DNA from: Io17-Chloro-G2 sp965226915
Lineage (GTDB): Bacteria; Chloroflexota; Dehalococcoidia; Lucifugimonadales; UBA3495
Direction of reading: 5' to 3'
Assembly: GCA_965226915.1 (NCBI GenBank)
Contig: CBDDEJ010000009.1
Location: 496,001 to 560,000 of the forward strand
Length of the DNA stretch: 64,000 nucleotides
The first letter of the stretch is position 1. Each line of letters begins with the position of its first letter. The position numbers were made by a program, and so were the translations under genes. Shown piece after piece: positions 27,592 to 36,496 of the stretch. A model generated the notes under the pieces. It made no database searches. It was not told the origin of the DNA and worked only from the letters and a program-made list of their open reading frames with translations.

Positions 27592-28488
27592 TTACAATTC
27601 GGGGGTCAACTGGCGGTCACCTGACCTCCGAACAGCCTGCTCAAACTTCAACGCCGCTTCTTCTTGAAGACCAGGTAGAACGTGTGAATAAGTATCTAAA
27701 GTGATAACCACACTGGCATGTCCCAGGCGGTCTGCCACCGTTTTCGGGTTTACACCCTCTTCCATCATCATCGTTGCATGCGTGTGTCTGAGGTCGTGGA
27801 AACGCACGTGCGGTAGGCCAGCGAGTTTGATTACATCGGCAAATGCATGAGTGATGGTATCCGGGTCGACCAAGCTGCCATCTGCTCGGGCAAACACGTA
27901 ACTCGACTCTTTCATCTCAATCCCAATCGACCGACTGTCCTCCAACCGTTTCGCTTTCAAGCCCGCAAGCAGCGCTACAGCATCCGGTGGCAAGCTAATA
28001 AGACGCCGTGACCGGGAGGTTTTTGGTTCCATCGCCATCAACCCTTGGCCAGTGATGCGGACAATGATTTGTGTCACCGAGATGGTTTTATGCTCGAAAT
28101 CCACCGAGGACCACTTCAATCCCATTAATTCCGACCTTCTCATGCCTGTGTACAATGCCAAGAAGAACACCGGACCATAGGGCGAACCCGATGCGGCGTC
28201 GAGGAACCGCTGGATATCTCCCCCTACGAGTGTGGACATTTCTTTTCGCCGAGGTCGTGGCGGGTCCACTGCGTCACAGACATTTCGCATCAAGAGTTGC
28301 CACTGTACGGCATGTTTCAACGCCTCCCGCAACACTCTATGAGCAGCAGCAAATGGACCTCGCTGTATAGGATGAATTTTTTGACCGCCGGTGATTATGG
28401 CGAAATGGACATGGAATCCATTAAATCGAAATTCGATTATCGAATGAAGTCGTTCGTTGCTGATGACCTCCCGTCTATTCGCCATCAT
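27592..28488 (-). CDS. Tyrosine-type integrase, N-terminal region abnormal
   Basis: The catalytic domain is whole: TGMRRSELMGLKW (Arg), FHDLRHTHAT (HxxR), RLGHASVVITLDTYSHV (His and nucleophile Tyr). The normal core-binding N-terminus is absent; the first 40 codons (to about 28370) do not look like an integrase, and the protein is about 100 residues too short. The gene was probably cut near 28350-28370 and would be inactive. Its position beside tRNA-Thr suggests that it once mobilised the neighbouring island. Confidence 0.8.
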   Translation of the reverse strand: MMANRREVISNERLHSIIEFRFNGFHVHFAIITGGQKIHPIQRGPFAAAHRVLREALKHAVQWQLLMRNVCDAVDPPRPRRKEMSTLVGGDIQRFLDAASGSPYGPVFFLALYTGMRRSELMGLKWSSVDFEHKTISVTQIIVRITGQGLMAMEPKTSRSRRLISLPPDAVALLAGLKAKRLEDSRSIGIEMKESSYVFARADGSLVDPDTITHAFADVIKLAGLPHVRFHDLRHTHATMMMEEGVNPKTVADRLGHASVVITLDTYSHVLPGLQEEAALKFEQAVRRSGDRQLTPEL

Positions 28489-28591
28489 CTAAATGAGCTC
28501 TTTGGGGAGACCTAAGAAACGCGTGGACCTTACGCGATGTGTCTCAGGTGGTGATGGCCACTTTCTGTATTGCCTGAGCAGGGTTGTGTGT

Positions 28592-29476
28592 CTAAACCAA
28601 AGCCAAGGTGGGAACTACATTGGGCAGTGATGGCAAAGGCACGGCAGGTGTAAAGATCAAAGCATCGGCTCGGGCCTGTAACCGGGTTCGGCAGCGATGT
28701 TTCACTTCATCCTTACGATGAATTAGCCCGCCGAAGAATTGATTCATCTTCTCTTGGACTTTGGCTTTTGTTCCGTGGCATTCGTTGGCCGTGACCTCTT
28801 CTCTGGCCCAGTCCCAGACGGCTTCGTCGGCGTTGAAGTCTGGACTGTAGGCCGGTAAGGCCACCAACCTCAGATGCAAGTCAGGAGTGGTCAAATAGCT
28901 GCGAATCGCTGCTCCTCGGTGGGCTGGCCCATTGTCCCAGATTACTACCAGAGGTCCAGGATGGTTTGCTCTTAGCTGCTGTAAAAAGGCGGTGGAGGTC
29001 TCGGCATTGCTGTTTCCAGCTATTTCCATGGCTTCCACCTCCCCAGTCTCCAGACAAACTCCCGAGTAGTAGCAGGCCTTCTCTCCCCACCGGGGACTGG
29101 TGGAGTCCACCAGCGCTGCCTCTCCCTTGAGTACCCATTTGCCTCGCAGGTCGGCATCGGCCCGAAAGTGGGCTTCATCCACGAAGAAGATCTTGGCTCC
29201 ACTCTCTTGGGCCTCCTCTCGGATTTGGCTGTACTGGAGGACGAAGGCTTTCCGTTCTTCATCCTTGGCTTTCAGGAGGCGTTTCTTGGGTCGCTTCAGC
29301 ACGAAGCCCAACCGATGGAGGTAGTTCAAGCAACTGCTCCGACTCAGCCCCAGGTCAAAGCTCTGCTTGAGAAATTGCCTTACTACTTTCCAGTTCCAGT
29401 TGGACAATTCAATCCCCGCCTCCCCAGGCGGATTTTGCACCGCAGACTTCAGTTGGTTCTGTTGACCTCGGTTCAA
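28592..29476 (-). CDS. IS630 transposase, DDE domain
   Basis: The DDE residues are visible in FFVDEAHFRAD (Asp), VVIWDNGPAHRG (Asp) and YSPDFNADEAVWDW (Glu), typical of IS630. It starts as TTG 29476, overlapping the first frame by 4 bases; a -1 slip at the seven-C run (minus strand 29486-29480) would fuse both into one protein of about 385 residues. The TAG stop lies within the terminal repeat of the element. All catalytic residues are intact. Confidence 0.9.
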   Translation of the reverse strand: MNRGQQNQLKSAVQNPPGEAGIELSNWNWKVVRQFLKQSFDLGLSRSSCLNYLHRLGFVLKRPKKRLLKAKDEERKAFVLQYSQIREEAQESGAKIFFVDEAHFRADADLRGKWVLKGEAALVDSTSPRWGEKACYYSGVCLETGEVEAMEIAGNSNAETSTAFLQQLRANHPGPLVVIWDNGPAHRGAAIRSYLTTPDLHLRLVALPAYSPDFNADEAVWDWAREEVTANECHGTKAKVQEKMNQFFGGLIHRKDEVKHRCRTRLQARADALIFTPAVPLPSLPNVVPTLALV

Positions 29477-29826
29477 GACGGGGGGGAACCCCCAGTCTGC
29501 TCAAAGACCAAACCTTGGGCCCCGCCTTGGCGAAAGTTGTCCAGCCAGTTTCCGATGGTATGAGGCTCTCTCTCCAAAGCCTCAGCCACTTGAGTGGCCG
29601 ACCACCCTTGGGCCAACAACCATAGCCCATGCCAACGCTCCCGCTCACGAGGTGTTGGCGCCCGATACATCCTTTCCCGTAAGTCGCCTACATCCAGTTG
29701 CCACCGTTCCAGGAGTTGCACTATGTCTGTCATCCCATCCTCCACCGCCACTCAACTTCTTTTACAGGATAGCGCAACTCCTCTACGGGTTCGCTTTATG
29801 CGGGTTTCACCTTATCTTTGGTTTAG
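28593..29826. mobile_element. IS630-family insertion sequence (complete)
   Basis: Ends TAAACCAAAGCCAAGGTG and CACCTTATCTTTGGTTTA are inverted repeats with two mismatches and begin and end in TA, the IS630 target. The inside holds two overlapping transposase frames. It may have entered the tail of a damaged transposase gene whose remains lie at 29870-30000. Confidence 0.85.
29473..29751 (-). CDS. IS630 transposase, N-terminal HTH frame
   Basis: The 92-residue frame has the helix-turn-helix DNA-binding part (RERERWHGLWLLAQGWSATQVAEALEREPHTIGNWLDNFRQGG). It ends just after a CCCCCCC run that could cause -1 frameshifting into the DDE frame. Confidence 0.85.
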   Translation of the reverse strand: MAVEDGMTDIVQLLERWQLDVGDLRERMYRAPTPRERERWHGLWLLAQGWSATQVAEALEREPHTIGNWLDNFRQGGAQGLVFEQTGGSPPS

Positions 29827-29869
29827 TTACCGAACACCCGTGAATGTTTGTGCCTCTGGACGTGTTAAG

Positions 29870-30000
29870 CCTTCACCATATCTTCCCAGCTTTAGAACGG
29901 TAGGTCGGCGTTTGCTGCTTCAGCCGGAGTTTTGCCTCCCAAATACTCGTTGTTACGGAAGAAATTGTGATGAATCTGCCGTGCTCCTCATATTTTCTCC
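29870..30000 (-). pseudogene. C-terminal remnant of a DDE transposase
   Basis: On the minus strand the frame reads HHNFFRNNEYLGGKTPAEAANADLPF-stop-SWEDMVKA, which matches the tail of integrase-core transposases (YNFFRPH..LGGKTPAEAAG). A premature stop and frame changes upstream show decay. Confidence 0.65.
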
Positions 30001-30134
30001 AGCGGCAGTCCAGGGATTGTTTGAGGAAATCGCTGGCCAGACGGACATGGACACCATTTTGGCCCCCGCGTCCAGGTATGGCATGGAGATAGTGGGATAA
30101 CACTGTCCTCGACGTAGCCCACGTCGCCAACGAC

Positions 30135-31158
30135 GCAAGGCCGCCCTATTGCCCGTATCGCCGAATCTTTGGAAGAGTTTTATGGCGACAACGCCGAGAC
30201 CCACGCCGCTGAATTGGCCCACCACATCGCCGAAGCCGAGGCCATCACTGGACCAGTGAAATTGGCCAACTATTCGCTCCTGGCCGGGGAACGTGCCCTG
30301 GAAACCTACGCCTGGGAGGAGGCCTTAGCCCATTTTCAAAGAGGGCTTGACGCTAGGGTAGGAGAGCCGGTAGATGCTCAGGCTGCGGCACTTTGGTTTG
30401 GGTTAGGCCGGTCCCAGGCGGCCACATTGGAAAGAACACAGCTGGCAACTGCTGTGGAATCGCTAAAACGTGCTTTCAATTATTACGAGGAGCATATGGT
30501 TATCGACCGTGCTGTCGCCGTCGCAGAATACAGACTCTCCTCTACTAATGCTGCTTTGTTTGTCGGTGCAACGCAATTGATTCCACGGGCTTTGAACCTA
30601 GTTCCACCAAATTCTCTACAGGCTGGATACCTGCTTTCTCGTTATGGAATGGACTTGGGTCGCCTCCAAGGCAATTACGAAGGTGCTCAGGAGGCGTTTG
30701 CAAGGGCACTTAAGATTGCTGAGAGGGAGAATGACCCACTGTTGGAAATACGTACGCGAACCGGCGCAGCTGAATTAGACAATTGGTTCTGCAGGTTTGA
30801 TGATACTCTGGCAAAGTGCTTACCTTCTATCGAATTAGCGAAGAATGTTAATGACCCTATTGCTGAAGCGTCGGCCCAGGAAGCTGCCGAGCTGGCTTGC
30901 ACTATTTTGGGTGACCCGGATGAAGCCAATTCACACTCCATGGCCTGGCTTGAGATTGCGAAAAGAATTGGGCACCGCGACATGCTGGGTTAGAGTCTCG
31001 CCCAAGCGTGTACCTTAGCCACTATTATCGGTAATACAAAGTCAGCCAGGGGGTACCTTGAGCAGGCATTATCTCTGAAATTAGGGACGTCCCGCTTGCA
31101 CCTCTCCGCATTGGTTTTGGAGCTTGAGTCCGGAAATTTCGACGAAGGACAAATAAGG
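30135..31158 (+). pseudogene. TPR-containing C-terminal part of a MalT/adenylate-cyclase-like regulator
   Basis: The frame reads ARIAESLEEFYGDNAETHAAELAHHIAEA and then tetratricopeptide-like helices (KLANYSLLAGERALETYAWEEALAHFQRGL), the typical C-terminal region of large AAA/TPR signalling ATPases. The AAA and N-terminal output domains are missing. A TAG at 30991 interrupts the frame, which continues open (SLAQACTLATIIGNTKSARGYLEQAL) until the IS3 element at 31159. It is dead. Confidence 0.7.
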
Positions 31159-31170
31159 TGGACCCAATGA

Positions 31171-32106
31171 TTAAGACAGCCTGAGGGCTAAATTAAGAGA
31201 GTCTCCCGCCCCTACGCTAGGTTTCACCAAGCCCGATGTCAGCCCTGGTTCTTGAGCTGCTACCCTCTTTTCTGCCTGGCCCTTTTGGTACACCTGTGCT
31301 GGGGTTCGATAGCCCAAAGACTGGTGAGGTCTCCGCCGGTTGTAGAACTCCAGGTAAGCGTTGATCCCAACTCGGGCTTCTGCGACAGTCTGGTATGCCT
31401 TCAGATACACCTCCTCATACTTGATGCTCCGCCACAACCGCTCCACAAAGATGTTGTCCAGGTACCTACCTTTACCATCCATGCTGACCCGAATGCCCCG
31501 CTCCTCCAACGTCTGGGTAAAGGCATCACTGGTGAACTGTGCCCCCTGGTCCGTGTTAAAGACCTCCGGCCGTCCCTTGCCCAATGCTGCCTCCAACGCC
31601 GTCACACAGAAGTCCGTGTCCATGGTGTTGGAGAGCTTCCAGGCCAGCACATGCCGGCTGTGCCAGTCCATGATGGCCACCAGGTACAGGAAGCCCTGAG
31701 CCATGGGAATGTAGGTAATGTCCGCCGCCCAGACCTGGTCGACCCGATTAACATCCACTCCCTTCAGCAGGTAGGGATAGACCCGATGTCCCGGAGCTGG
31801 CTTGCTAGTGTTGGGACGCCGATAGATGGCTTCCAGGCCCATCAACCGCATCAGCCTTCGAACCTTGCTTCGGCTCACTAGGTAGCCCTCTGCCAGCAGC
31901 CAGGCCTTCATCCTCCTGGAACCGTAGAAGGGCGTCTTCAAATACTGACGGTCCATCCGAGCCATCAACTCCAGGTCTTCTGCTCTGGTCGAGACTGGCC
32001 GGTAGTACACTGAGGCTCGGCTGATGTTCAGCAGTGTACACTGACGGACCAGGGACAGTTGCTTATGGCCTCGGTCGATCATGGCCTGCCGCAGGCTGCG
32101 ATTCAT
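31171..32106 (-). CDS. IS3 transposase OrfB
   Basis: The 311-residue protein has an rve integrase core with DDE residues in VDQVWAADITYIP (Asp), VFNTDQGAQFTS (Asp) and DNIFVERLWRSIKYEEVY (Glu), after an HTH_21 segment. The start overlaps orfA by 4 bases (ATGA), as in IS3 elements where OrfAB is made by frameshifting. It appears intact. Confidence 0.95.
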   Translation of the reverse strand: MNRSLRQAMIDRGHKQLSLVRQCTLLNISRASVYYRPVSTRAEDLELMARMDRQYLKTPFYGSRRMKAWLLAEGYLVSRSKVRRLMRLMGLEAIYRRPNTSKPAPGHRVYPYLLKGVDVNRVDQVWAADITYIPMAQGFLYLVAIMDWHSRHVLAWKLSNTMDTDFCVTALEAALGKGRPEVFNTDQGAQFTSDAFTQTLEERGIRVSMDGKGRYLDNIFVERLWRSIKYEEVYLKAYQTVAEARVGINAYLEFYNRRRPHQSLGYRTPAQVYQKGQAEKRVAAQEPGLTSGLVKPSVGAGDSLNLALRLS

Positions 32107-32402
32107 AGACCGGACCTTTCCGACAAAAAATCGCGTTCCACCTTCAGCTGGCCGATGTGCCGGTAGAGTTGGTCAATTTGAGCTTCTTTGGCCTTTTCCT
32201 GGGATTTATGGTTGTCGGCAAATAGCTCCGGAGCTCCTTCTAACAGGGCCCTTTCTAACAGGGCCCTTTTCCAAGCGTGAATCTGGCTGGGATGGACCTC
32301 AAATCGGCTGGCCAACTGGGCGATGGTCTCTTCCCCTTGAAGAGCGGCCAGGGCCACCTTGGCCTTGAACGCTGGGCTGTGTTTCTTCCTCGTCTGCCTC
32401 AT
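32103..32402 (-). CDS. IS3 OrfA
   Basis: The 99-residue protein has the HTH_Tnp_1 motif (YTPAFKAKVALAAL-like, FEVHPSQIHAWKRALLE) and then a coiled coil (LYRHIGQLKVERDFLSER). A 15-bp tandem duplication inside the gene gives ALLERALLE. It pairs with orfB downstream. Confidence 0.9.
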   Translation of the reverse strand: MRQTRKKHSPAFKAKVALAALQGEETIAQLASRFEVHPSQIHAWKRALLERALLEGAPELFADNHKSQEKAKEAQIDQLYRHIGQLKVERDFLSERSGL

Positions 32403-32487
32403 GTCCTTCTCCTCCCCAACAGCAACCGCTGCCGGTATTTTAGGAGCTGGACTCTCTCTTAGCCACCTGTCTAGTTTTTGGGTACCA

Positions 32488-32625
32488 CCTCAGGCCGTCA
32501 TGTATTTAAAATATACCTCCAGCCTATCGCCACGGGCCATTGCCCGCCGCTTAGGCATCTCTCCCATCCAGGTATCCCGGCTGCAACGCAACGCAGCAAC
32601 CAAGTTCAGATCCCGTCACTCTTAA
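32488..32625 (+). pseudogene. Possible sigma-factor region 4 fragment
   Basis: After the IS3 edge the frame reads SLSPRAIARRLGISPIQVSRLQRNAATKFRSRHS, close to the helix-turn-helix end of SigB/SigF-type factors. It has no start of its own and is cut by the IS3. The call is tentative. Confidence 0.45.
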
Positions 32626-32769
32626 CCGCCTGCCAGCGAAAATAATGATCAATTTACACGGTGTTCGGGCTTCCCCCGGCAGGAATTGACAGCCGCTATA
32701 ATGATTGGCGCCTTGAAAGGCGGGAGCGCCGGAACACTTCTGAAGGTTTATTCGCGTGGAGGATGTGCA

Positions 32770-33321
32770 ATGTCTTGGATCCAAGAGGCCGACCTCAATG
32801 TTTCAAACGTGATCAAAGTCATGTCCATAAATCCTAAAGGTATGGAAGCGGTGAGCAACCTAAACCAGGCGGTCACATTTGGGTCTTCAGCCTTGACCAG
32901 AGTACAGGAGGAAGCCATTGCCACCGCGGTCTCGGTAACCAACAAATGTCGGTATTGAACCATGGCCCACGGAGGGTTCCTCCGTCAACACTCCGATGAC
33001 CCGGAGCTTGCCAGCCATATCATGCACGATTACCGCAACGCAGACCTGGACCCGGCAACCCGGGGCATGTTGGACTTTGCTTCTAAGCTCACCAGCAATC
33101 CCACGTCAATGCAAGAGACAGACGTAGAAACGCTGCGCGGCCTGGGACTCAGCGATGAACAGATATTGTCGGTGGTGTTAATCACCTGCGTGTTTAACTT
33201 CATGACACGCTTGTCTGACGGCCTGGGTGTCGAGGTGCCAGCGGGGCGGCAAGAAACCCACGAGAGATGGCTGACCGGAGACGTGCTGACCCAAGAGTGG
33301 TTGATGAAGGCCAAAGGGTAG
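32770..33321 (+). CDS. AhpD-like (carboxymuconolactone decarboxylase) protein, predicted selenoprotein with CxxU
   Basis: One frame runs from ATG 32770 (after TGGAGG) to TAG 33321, broken only by TGA at 32956-32958. Around it the protein reads TNKCRY-TGA-TMAHGGFLRQ, aligning the TGA with the second Cys of the CxxC...H redox site of AhpD-like peroxidase-related proteins (Cys60, Sec63, His67). The rest, about 120 residues, is a full and well conserved AhpD helical domain. A hairpin fitting the bacterial SECIS pattern follows the TGA. With Sec it would be 183 residues and act on peroxides. No Sec machinery gene is in the window. A tataat box lies at 32697-32702. Confidence 0.8.
32969..32985 (+). 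promoter_or_regulatory. Candidate bacterial SECIS hairpin
   Basis: ACGGAGG and CCTCCGT form a perfect 7-bp stem with loop GTT. The loop begins 17 bases after the TGA, and its first base is G, which meets the usual spacing (16-37) and loop rules for SelB recognition. Confidence 0.7.
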
Positions 33322-33419
33322 CAGCCAACTCTGCTTGAAGTCCGTTGACAAGGCCGGCGCCGCCAAATTATCATCAATCGTGCCGGTAGTCATAACGAAT
33401 CCAACCGGATTGCTCCCCT

Positions 33420-33493
33420 GCGGGTGTAGCTCAATGGTAGAGCTCCAGCTTCCCAAGCTGGTAACGTGAGTTCGATTCTCATCACCCGCTCCA
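33420..33493 (+). tRNA. tRNA-Gly(CCC)
   Basis: Acceptor GCGGGTG/CACCCGC, anticodon loop TTCCCAA (CCC), T arm GAGTTCGATTCTC, and encoded CCA at 33491-33493. Confidence 0.95.
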
Positions 33494-33507
33494 AGCCTGA
33501 TCCACAG

Positions 33508-33537
33508 AATAGGCCCCGGCATTCGCCGGGGCCTATT
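33508..33537 (+). terminator. Hairpin after tRNA-Gly
   Basis: The 13-bp stem AATAGGCCCCGGC/GCCGGGGCCTATT with loop ATTC sits 14 bases after the tRNA. A very similar hairpin occurs at 36718-36739. Confidence 0.75.
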
Positions 33538-33592
33538 CAAATACTCCTATTTTTCATACGACTGGTAAGTCGCCGCTGCCGGAGCCTGGTCG

Positions 33593-34405
33593 TCAGTAGT
33601 TCAAGAACACCGTGAACAATCCCGAACCGATCAGGGCCAGTCCCAAGGGGGTGCTTAATTTCCGGCCCCACGGCATGTTCTTCTCCACCGCCATCACGGA
33701 TCCCAACAACAACATCCAGCTAACGCTTCCGGCGCCCACGCCAAACATCAGAAGCATCAAAGTCCAGCAGCAACCAAGGCAGAATATCCCGTGGTCTAGT
33801 CCTATTCGGAATGCCTGAACCGATTCGTTGCCTCCGCTCCAACGCGCGGTAATGAAACTGAACGGCGACCGGCACTTGTCTAGGCAATGGTACTTCAGGG
33901 GGGTAAATTGGTAGGCCCCAGCGAACAAGAGGATACCGGCGCCGATGACCCAATCATTGGAGTCAAGCCATCTAATCTGCTCGGCCGCCTCGTGCACGCC
34001 CAAATCAGCCACGTGCACCAAGACACCAAACGCCATCCAAACCCCTAAATATCCGGCGGCAAGGAATCCAGATAGAGCCAGGTGGTTGGAACGGTCGTTG
34101 GTCATGGTGCGAAACATGTTGATGAGCGGCATTGTAGTCGGCAACATCATCGCGAAGATCATCAGCGTCCAGCCCGCTACGAAGAACACCAAAAGGCCAA
34201 TGTCCTGGCTGGTGACTTCGGTGAGCGCCTCATGATCCAAGAACCGGGCGTAAGGGGATTGCCCCCACACCCACAAACTCAACCAGGCCAGGGCGATCAA
34301 GGCCGTGAGTAGAACAAGGAATAATTTGTCGCTGCGTACGGCTTGCAATATAAAACGCCTAAAGTGGCCGGCGGACCAACAACGGTGCGTTGAGAGGCCC
34401 GCCAA
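33593..34405 (-). CDS. DUF2182 integral membrane protein
   Basis: The 270-residue protein has about seven membrane helices and the DUF2182 pattern (FVAGWTLMIFAMMLPTTMPLI, YQFTPLKYHCLDKCRSP, GLDHGIFCLGCCWTLMLLMF). Its Cys pairs and His suggest metal binding. DUF2182 genes are commonly next to DUF1326 genes, as here, 38 bases apart. Function unknown. Confidence 0.9.
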   Translation of the reverse strand: MAGLSTHRCWSAGHFRRFILQAVRSDKLFLVLLTALIALAWLSLWVWGQSPYARFLDHEALTEVTSQDIGLLVFFVAGWTLMIFAMMLPTTMPLINMFRTMTNDRSNHLALSGFLAAGYLGVWMAFGVLVHVADLGVHEAAEQIRWLDSNDWVIGAGILLFAGAYQFTPLKYHCLDKCRSPFSFITARWSGGNESVQAFRIGLDHGIFCLGCCWTLMLLMFGVGAGSVSWMLLLGSVMAVEKNMPWGRKLSTPLGLALIGSGLFTVFLNY

Positions 34406-34443
34406 CGACTAACACTGGATTATGCTGTGCGGCTTATTCGAAG

Positions 34444-35046
34444 CTAGCCTTCGAAGTGGAAGGGGCCTGAAATGGCATTATGGTCCGTCAGGTTGATGTC
34501 TACATTCAAAGCGGGGACATCCGCCCGGTAATTCGTGGCCTTGCCCACATACGCCGGAGCGCCCGGTATCGTGCTGAAAACGGTGTCGTAAAGGGCGGAT
34601 TCCTTACCCGAGGCCCCCTTGTACGCCACCAATTGGGCTTCCGCCGCGGCCCCAATCTTGACCGACCCTGAAACACCATCCAAATCGAAGGTGATGGGGA
34701 CGCGCTCGACACCTACGACTTCACCGATCAACTTGACCAAATCCGCTACGGGGCCTCCCAACTTGCCGGTATACAAATTCAGGAGAGCTTCCTCTTGCTG
34801 CGGCGAGCTTTTGTCATCCACATAGACCATGGCGCGCCAGTTGCCCGCAAGAACATTGCCGGGGATATCCATCACTGCTGAAAACGTGAGACCCGCCACG
34901 TCCACTCCGTCGATGACGCCACTTTCGAAATGCCACGCCATTATGGATTGACAATCTCCGTTATCAGGGTCCTCACCAACCCAGCACGGGCAGAGAATGT
35001 TACAGGTGCAAACTTCTAAGAGGGCTCGAGTCAAATCGTAAGCCAT
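34444..35046 (-). CDS. DUF1326 protein, cut from its ribosome site by IS66
   Basis: The 200-residue protein has the DUF1326 start (LLEVCTCNILCPCWVGEDP, two CxC/CPC pairs) and AWHFESGVIDGVDVAGL. The original start is ATG 35046. The IS66 target duplication CATATTAT contains that ATG, and the old ribosome site AGGAGG is now at 36505-36512 on the other side of the element. The longer frame into IS66 would add 29 foreign residues. Expression is therefore doubtful. It pairs with DUF2182. Confidence 0.85.
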   Translation of the reverse strand: MAYDLTRALLEVCTCNILCPCWVGEDPDNGDCQSIMAWHFESGVIDGVDVAGLTFSAVMDIPGNVLAGNWRAMVYVDDKSSPQQEEALLNLYTGKLGGPVADLVKLIGEVVGVERVPITFDLDGVSGSVKIGAAAEAQLVAYKGASGKESALYDTVFSTIPGAPAYVGKATNYRADVPALNVDINLTDHNAISGPFHFEG

Positions 35047-35051
35047 ATTAT

Positions 35052-36496
35052 GAAACTGTTCAGAGTTGAGGGGAAGTGAGCAACCGGCGGCATTCCAGGA
35101 GGGGATTGAGACCTCTGGCCCGCCAGGTGCCAAAGAGGGATGCCAAGGTCATCTTGCTGTCGGCGCCCTGCCCTGAGCGGGCGCCGCCGCTGATCTTGCG
35201 ACTGGTTACCAGATGCCGCAGGCTCCGCTCGGCGGCGTTGTTGTCTGAAGGCACGGCTGGGTCCGACACGAAGACAAACAGTTCCTTGATGAACCGTTCC
35301 ATGCGCCGGCAGAGCTTGGCCTGAACCGCCAGGGGATCTTTAAGGAAAGGCCGCGCCAAGACCATTAGTTTCTCCTCCAGCATTAGCTGGGTGCGATGGC
35401 CTGGCTGGGCTCGGGGAAGGACCGAGGCCTTGGCCTCCGTGTAGACCTGGTGAACCGCCTCGGCCCACTGAGCCAGCCCAGCGTCTTCTGGGTACAACCC
35501 TTTCAGGTCATGGATATCCCGCAGCAGATGAGCCCAGCACCGTTGCTTCAGGCCCGGGTAGTGGTTATAGGCCGCGTAGAAATCACTGACCAACACTCCG
35601 CTGAAGGAGGAATCCAGCACCTCATCCACCACCCCCTTATCCCGACCCCGACGCAGGAAGTATCGTTCGCTGGGAGTGCTGAAGGTCCAAACATAGCCGT
35701 TGCTCCCGTCCTGGCGCCAGCCGGTTTCGTCGCCCTGCACCACGGGACTGGCGCGGACTTGCTCGAGCACCTCTCGCACCGCCGTCTCAGCCTGACAGGC
35801 TACTCCATGGACGGCCTCGACGATGGCGCCAACACTCAGGTGCAACTGATGGACGCTCTCCAGGTACCATTGCCAGGTATCATTGGATGATTCTTATGGG
35901 CAACCGTCCCTCCTCCCGCAGGGTCACCATCAGGCTTACCAGATTGACCCCCAGGCGCTGCTGGCCCAGAACCACCCCCTGCAGGGCCTCTTTGGGCAGC
36001 CGGCGCCGCTGGCATACCGGACAGATGCGGGCTACCAGGGCGTGCTCGGTCACTTCTACCGGAGCCACCGGTAGCTCAATGACTTCCCGAGTTCGCTGTA
36101 CCCATCCGCCGTTCAGGTGAGTCCCGCAGTCGGGACAGACCGCCACGGCATGCTCCACCCGCCGGGTAGGAGTCATGCGCTGGCGGGCGAAGCCATGGCG
36201 GCGCGGCTTTCTGGGCTCCTTTTTCTCCGGCGCTTGCCGGCTGGAGTGCGGCTGATTACCCGGCATCCCCGACGACCCGCGCCGGTTGGGACGGGATTCC
36301 AGAACCCCAATCCGCCTTTGCAAATCGGCAATGACTCCCCGCTGGCCGGCAATTATCTCCAGCAGAGTTTCGCGACTCGCCGCGTTCAGGTCTAGTTCAG
36401 TGTCCACCTCCCTGGTATGCCACAACTCCCCCGGCCATGCCAGCGTTGTTCCAACGGCTTTGAGCCAATTCACCTCATCAAGTCTGAACAGTTACC
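35052..36496. mobile_element. IS66-family insertion sequence
   Basis: Terminal repeats read GAAACTGTTCAGAGTTGA and GTAACTGTTCAGACTTGA. Exact 8-bp duplications CATATTAT flank it at 35044-35051 and 36497-36504, as expected for IS66. Only the tnpC-type gene is present (broken by a 13-base duplication); tnpA and tnpB are absent. Confidence 0.9.
35060..36473 (-). pseudogene. IS66 transposase, broken by a 13-bp duplication
   Basis: The N-terminal half (36473-35880) has the coiled coil, basic linker, zinc-finger Cys pattern (CPDCG, CPVC) and LREEGRLPIRIIQ. The C-terminal half (35845-35060) has the catalytic core with VVQGDETGW, VLVSDFYAAYN and SDNNAAERSLRHLV. Around 35870 the sequence ATGATACCTGGCA is an extra copy of the following ATGGTACCTGG, shifting the frame by one. 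Without it the family order PIRxIQWYLESVHQLH is restored. Confidence 0.85.

Larger units (their letters stand above)
31159..32487. mobile_element. IS3-family insertion sequence
   Basis: Ends TGGACCCAATGATTAAGACA and (reverse) TGGTACCCAAAAACTAGACA are imperfect inverted repeats. Inside are overlapping orfA and orfB. No clear target duplication is seen, so the copy may be old or its neighbours rearranged. Confidence 0.8.

Noticed and set aside
30985..30995. TAG in the TPR gene as pyrrolysine
   Set aside because: The gene is truncated at both ends and no Pyl system is seen; decay is simpler.
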